Source: Clostridiales bacterium (lineage in GTDB: Bacteria; Bacillota; Clostridia; Christensenellales; Aristaeellaceae). From it: a stretch of DNA of 64,000 nucleotides. The stretch covers positions 248,001 to 312,000 of the forward strand of contig SVHA01000001.1 in NCBI GenBank assembly GCA_015056085.1. Reading direction: 5' to 3'. Each line of letters begins with the position of its first letter. Within the stretch, counting starts at the first letter, position 1. Positions 61,608-64,000 of the stretch are shown here, one piece after another. Below the pieces are notes generated by a model. That model did not search any database. It saw nothing but the letters and a program-made list of their open reading frames with translations, and had not been told where the DNA came from. The translations under genes were made by a program, and so were the position numbers.

Positions 61608-62541
61608 GCTTCTTCACCTCCCCGAAAGACTTCACAGGCGTAAACTTGTTGATCAGAGGCGTTGCCACGTTCATGAACAGGATGGCGAAGGAGCAGCCTT
61701 CGGGATAGTTGGCAAAGGCGCGGATGACAAAGAGGATCAGGCCGCAGCCAACGCCCATGATGATCCTGCCCAGATGGGTGGTGGGGCTGGTGACGTAGTC
61801 CGTCGCCATGAAGAAGGCGCCCAGCATAAGGCCACCGGCAAACACCTGGTACAGCGCCACTTCGGCGCCATCCTTGAGCAGATAGCACACAAACACAGTA
61901 GCGATGAAGGTGACGGGAATGCGCCAGTCGATGATGTTGCGGACAATCAGATACACGCCGCCCAGAATGATGGCCAGCTTGCAGGTTTCGCCCAGCACGC
62001 CGCCCACATTGCCCAGCAGCAGGTCGGCAAACTGAATGTCGCCCACCACGCCGGTATTCAGCGTGGCCAGGGGGGTGGCGGTGGAAACGGCGTCCACATG
62101 AAAGACGGTAGCCGGATAGCTGCCCATGATGCCGGACCAGGAGATGAACAGAATGGCACGGGCTGTCAGAGCGGGATTCATGAAGTTGCTGCCCAGACCG
62201 CCGAAGACCTGCTTGACCAGAATGATCGCCAGCAGGGAGCCCAGCACAGCCGTCCACACGGGGGCGTTGGCGGGCAGGTTATAGGCCAGGAGCAGGCCGG
62301 TGACGGCGGCGCTCCAGTCGCCGATGGTGACCTTCTGCTTGGTCACCTTCTGCCAGGCGTATTCAGCCACCACGGCGGTAATCACCGCTGCGGCGATAAG
62401 AATGGCGGCCTGTGCGCCATAGAGGATGACGCCGGCGATGCCAGCGGGCACCAGTGCCAGGAAAACCTCCATCATGATCCGCTGCGTGGACATCCTGTCC
62501 CGCAGATGGGGAGAGGAGGTCACGGCAAAATTCTTCTGCAT
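61600..62541 (-). CDS. rnfD: Rnf complex subunit RnfD
   Basis: 313 residues, about ten hydrophobic segments. HVDAVSTATPL (149-158) carries the Thr (probably T156) on which FMN is attached in this family; NFMNPALTARAILF and FMATDYVTSPTT are conserved. Starts 14 bases after rnfC. Directly coupled to rnfE. Confidence 0.95.
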   Translation of the reverse strand: MQKNFAVTSSPHLRDRMSTQRIMMEVFLALVPAGIAGVILYGAQAAILIAAAVITAVVAEYAWQKVTKQKVTIGDWSAAVTGLLLAYNLPANAPVWTAVLGSLLAIILVKQVFGGLGSNFMNPALTARAILFISWSGIMGSYPATVFHVDAVSTATPLATLNTGVVGDIQFADLLLGNVGGVLGETCKLAIILGGVYLIVRNIIDWRIPVTFIATVFVCYLLKDGAEVALYQVFAGGLMLGAFFMATDYVTSPTTHLGRIIMGVGCGLILFVIRAFANYPEGCSFAILFMNVATPLINKFTPVKSFGEVKKHG

Positions 62542-62555
62542 AATTCGTATCCTCC

Positions 62556-63914
62556 TTACTTCTGCGCTTCTTCAGCGGCCTTTTTGGCGGCAGCCTGCTT
62601 CTTGCGGGTGGTGATGACCTTCTTGGCCTGGCGGAAGGATTGGGTCAGGCTGCGCTTGGCGGGGCACACAAAGGTGCAGGCGCCGCATTCCATGCAGTTC
62701 ATCACGCCGTTTGCTTCCGCTTCGTCATACAGGTTCTTGCGGGTCAGGGCATCCAGCTTGGCGGGAGCCAGCTGCATGGGGCACGCCTGCAGGCAGCGGC
62801 CGCAGCGGATGCAGGGGGATTCCGCAGGCTCCTTGGCTTCCTTGCCAAGGGCCAGGATGCCGGAACAACCCTTGGTCACGGGGATGTCGGTGCGGCAGAT
62901 GGCAGCGCCCATCATGGGACCGCCATAGATCAACTTCTTCGCGCCGTCCTTCATGCCGCCGCAGGCATCCAGCAGATTTTCCACCGTGCAGCCGATGCGC
63001 ACCATGAAGTTGCCGGGGTTGTTCACCAGACCACCCACGGTGGTCACGCGGCGGGTAAGGGGCTTGCCGGCGCAGACGGCTTCCTCGATGGCGTAAGCGG
63101 TACCCACGTTCATCACCACGCAGCCCACTTCCAGGGGCAGGGCGCCGTTGGGCACCCGGCGGCGGGTCAGCGCATAGATGAGCTGCTTTTCACCGCCCTG
63201 GGGATAACGCACCGGCAGCGCCTTGACGGTAATGCCGGCAAACTGGCTGGCAGCAGCCGTCAGGGCCTCGATGGCGTCGGGCTTGTTGTTTTCAATGCCG
63301 ATGATGGCTTCCTTGACGTCCAGGGTCTGCATAGCCAGACGGATGCCGGTGATGACCTCGTCAGCGTGTTCCACCATCAGGCGATGATCAGCGGTCAGAT
63401 AGGGCTCACACTCCGCGCCGTTAACGATGAGTTTTTCAACAGTCTTGCCCGCAGGAGGCGTCAGCTTGACCACCGTGGGGAAGGTGGCGCCGCCCAGGCC
63501 CACGATGCCGGCTTCACGGATGATCTGACGCAGCTGATCAGGCGTGAGGGTAAAGGGATCTGCCGCAGGGGTCAAATCCACCCACGTATCCTGAAAATCG
63601 TTGTCGATGATGACAGCGTCGGCAGAAGTGCCATTCGGCATCATGCAGCGCTGCACATCCACCACCACACCGGAGACGGATGCGTGCACGGGCGCAGACA
63701 CAAAGCCGCCTGCTTCACCGATTTTCTGGCCGACCTTCACATGGTCGCCCTTGGACACCAGCGCCTTGCAGGGCGCACCAATGTGTTGCTGCAGCGGAAT
63801 CACCACGCGGGGCGGTGCGGGCAGTTCCACAATGGCATTTGCGCCATTGACAGCCTTGCCGCCTTCGCCTTCATGAGGATGGATGCCGCCGGGAAAAAGA
63901 CGAGCTCCAAACAC
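62556..63914 (-). CDS. rnfC: Rnf complex subunit RnfC
   Basis: 452 residues. NAD(H)/FMN-binding part with GGATFPTVVKL and ECEPYLTADHRLM, the GGPMMGAAI segment, and two 4Fe-4S motifs CIRCGRCLQACP and CMECGACTFVCP. C-terminus Lys/Ala-rich. It exchanges electrons with NAD+. GTG 63914 is chosen: GGAAGGGGG lies about ten bases upstream and FGARLFPGGIHPHEGE follows at once; a TTG at 63935 would put the start inside that ribosome site. First gene of the operon. Confidence 0.94.
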   Translation of the reverse strand: MFGARLFPGGIHPHEGEGGKAVNGANAIVELPAPPRVVIPLQQHIGAPCKALVSKGDHVKVGQKIGEAGGFVSAPVHASVSGVVVDVQRCMMPNGTSADAVIIDNDFQDTWVDLTPAADPFTLTPDQLRQIIREAGIVGLGGATFPTVVKLTPPAGKTVEKLIVNGAECEPYLTADHRLMVEHADEVITGIRLAMQTLDVKEAIIGIENNKPDAIEALTAAASQFAGITVKALPVRYPQGGEKQLIYALTRRRVPNGALPLEVGCVVMNVGTAYAIEEAVCAGKPLTRRVTTVGGLVNNPGNFMVRIGCTVENLLDACGGMKDGAKKLIYGGPMMGAAICRTDIPVTKGCSGILALGKEAKEPAESPCIRCGRCLQACPMQLAPAKLDALTRKNLYDEAEANGVMNCMECGACTFVCPAKRSLTQSFRQAKKVITTRKKQAAAKKAAEEAQK

Positions 63915-63950
63915 GGACAGAAGTCCCCCTTCCAATGATCCGGGGCAAAA

Positions 63951-63967
63951 TGCCCCGATAGATTGAC
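63951..63967 (-). other. Small hairpin in the rnfC leader
   Basis: CGGGGCA/TGCCCCG with a three-base loop, between the probable -10 and the ribosome site of rnfC. No T run, so not a terminator. Confidence 0.5.
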
Positions 63968-63985
63968 AGAGTCTTACAGATATAC

Positions 63986-63991
63986 ATTATA
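63986..63991 (-). promoter_or_regulatory. Probable -10 box of the rnf operon
   Basis: TATAAT on the minus strand, about 70 bases before the rnfC start. The matching -35 would lie beyond the right edge. Confidence 0.6.
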
Positions 63992-64000
63992 GCACACTTG

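Overview
The window looks like chromosome from a GC-rich, spore-forming, anaerobic member of the Clostridia, probably gut- or rumen-associated. Evidence: sporulation genes (yqfC/yqfD, spoIIAA/spoIIAB, a CwlJ/SleB-type hydrolase, a SpoIID-domain protein), Gram-positive regulation (two T-box leaders, strong AGGAGG ribosome sites), anaerobic energy metabolism (Rnf complex, pyruvate phosphate dikinase) and an AmiA-F/Opp type peptide importer. No rRNA, tRNA, insertion sequence, prophage or CRISPR array was seen. Genus-level placement is not possible from the sequence alone.

Layout. 1-2034 (-): yqfC-yqfD-phoH, with phoH cut by the left edge. 2126-7125 (+): a divergent MreB-family gene, a spore-lytic-type hydrolase, an ABC-F ATPase, an APH-fold kinase and a small P-loop kinase, closed by a two-way terminator. 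7132-11345 (-): a fused TIM-barrel/acyl-CoA ligase behind a T-box leader, with murA upstream. 11346-11836: a promoter followed by a chain of hairpins, one of which recurs inverted near 19.4 kb. 11837-17647 (+): DUF512 radical-SAM protein, der, plsY, lepA, SLOG protein. 17690-19370: DUF1622 protein (-) and hemW (+). 19558-25811 (-): asp23-type gene, DAK2/FakA-like kinase, recG, ppk1.

26016-29534 (+): tyrosine-type T-box, aminotransferase, tyrS, YigZ-family gene. 29605-35601 (+): two-component pair, small alarmone synthetase, YdcZ-like membrane protein, spoIIAA-spoIIAB without sigF, and a beta-CASP metallo-hydrolase. 35618-37532: P1 peptidase (-) and a glutamine-amidotransferase-like hydrolase (+). 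37591-43904 (+): oppABCDF. 43932-47152 (-): CNNM/CBS protein, 42-residue membrane protein, CapA-like protein with altered metal motifs, DUF6440 protein. 47267-50718 (-): HI0933-family flavoprotein and tex. 50774-55654: tspO (+) converging on a TrmN6-like methyltransferase and a very large SpoIID-SH3b protein (-). 55874-59044: an orphan membrane protein (+) and ppdK (-). 59173-63991 (-): rnfC-D-E-A-B with no rnfG.

How the parts fit. Wall and sporulation functions dominate (MreB, MurA, SpoIID-SH3b, lytic hydrolase, SpoIIAA/AB, YqfC/D), next to translation and GTPase factors (Der, LepA, TyrS, Tex, ABC-F). The points most worth following are a T-box, normally an amino-acid-starvation switch, in front of a sugar-isomerase-like/acyl-CoA-ligase fusion; an Rnf operon that goes from D straight to E; a CapA homologue that has lost most metal-binding motifs; and the structured, partly repeated intergenic block at 11.6 kb.
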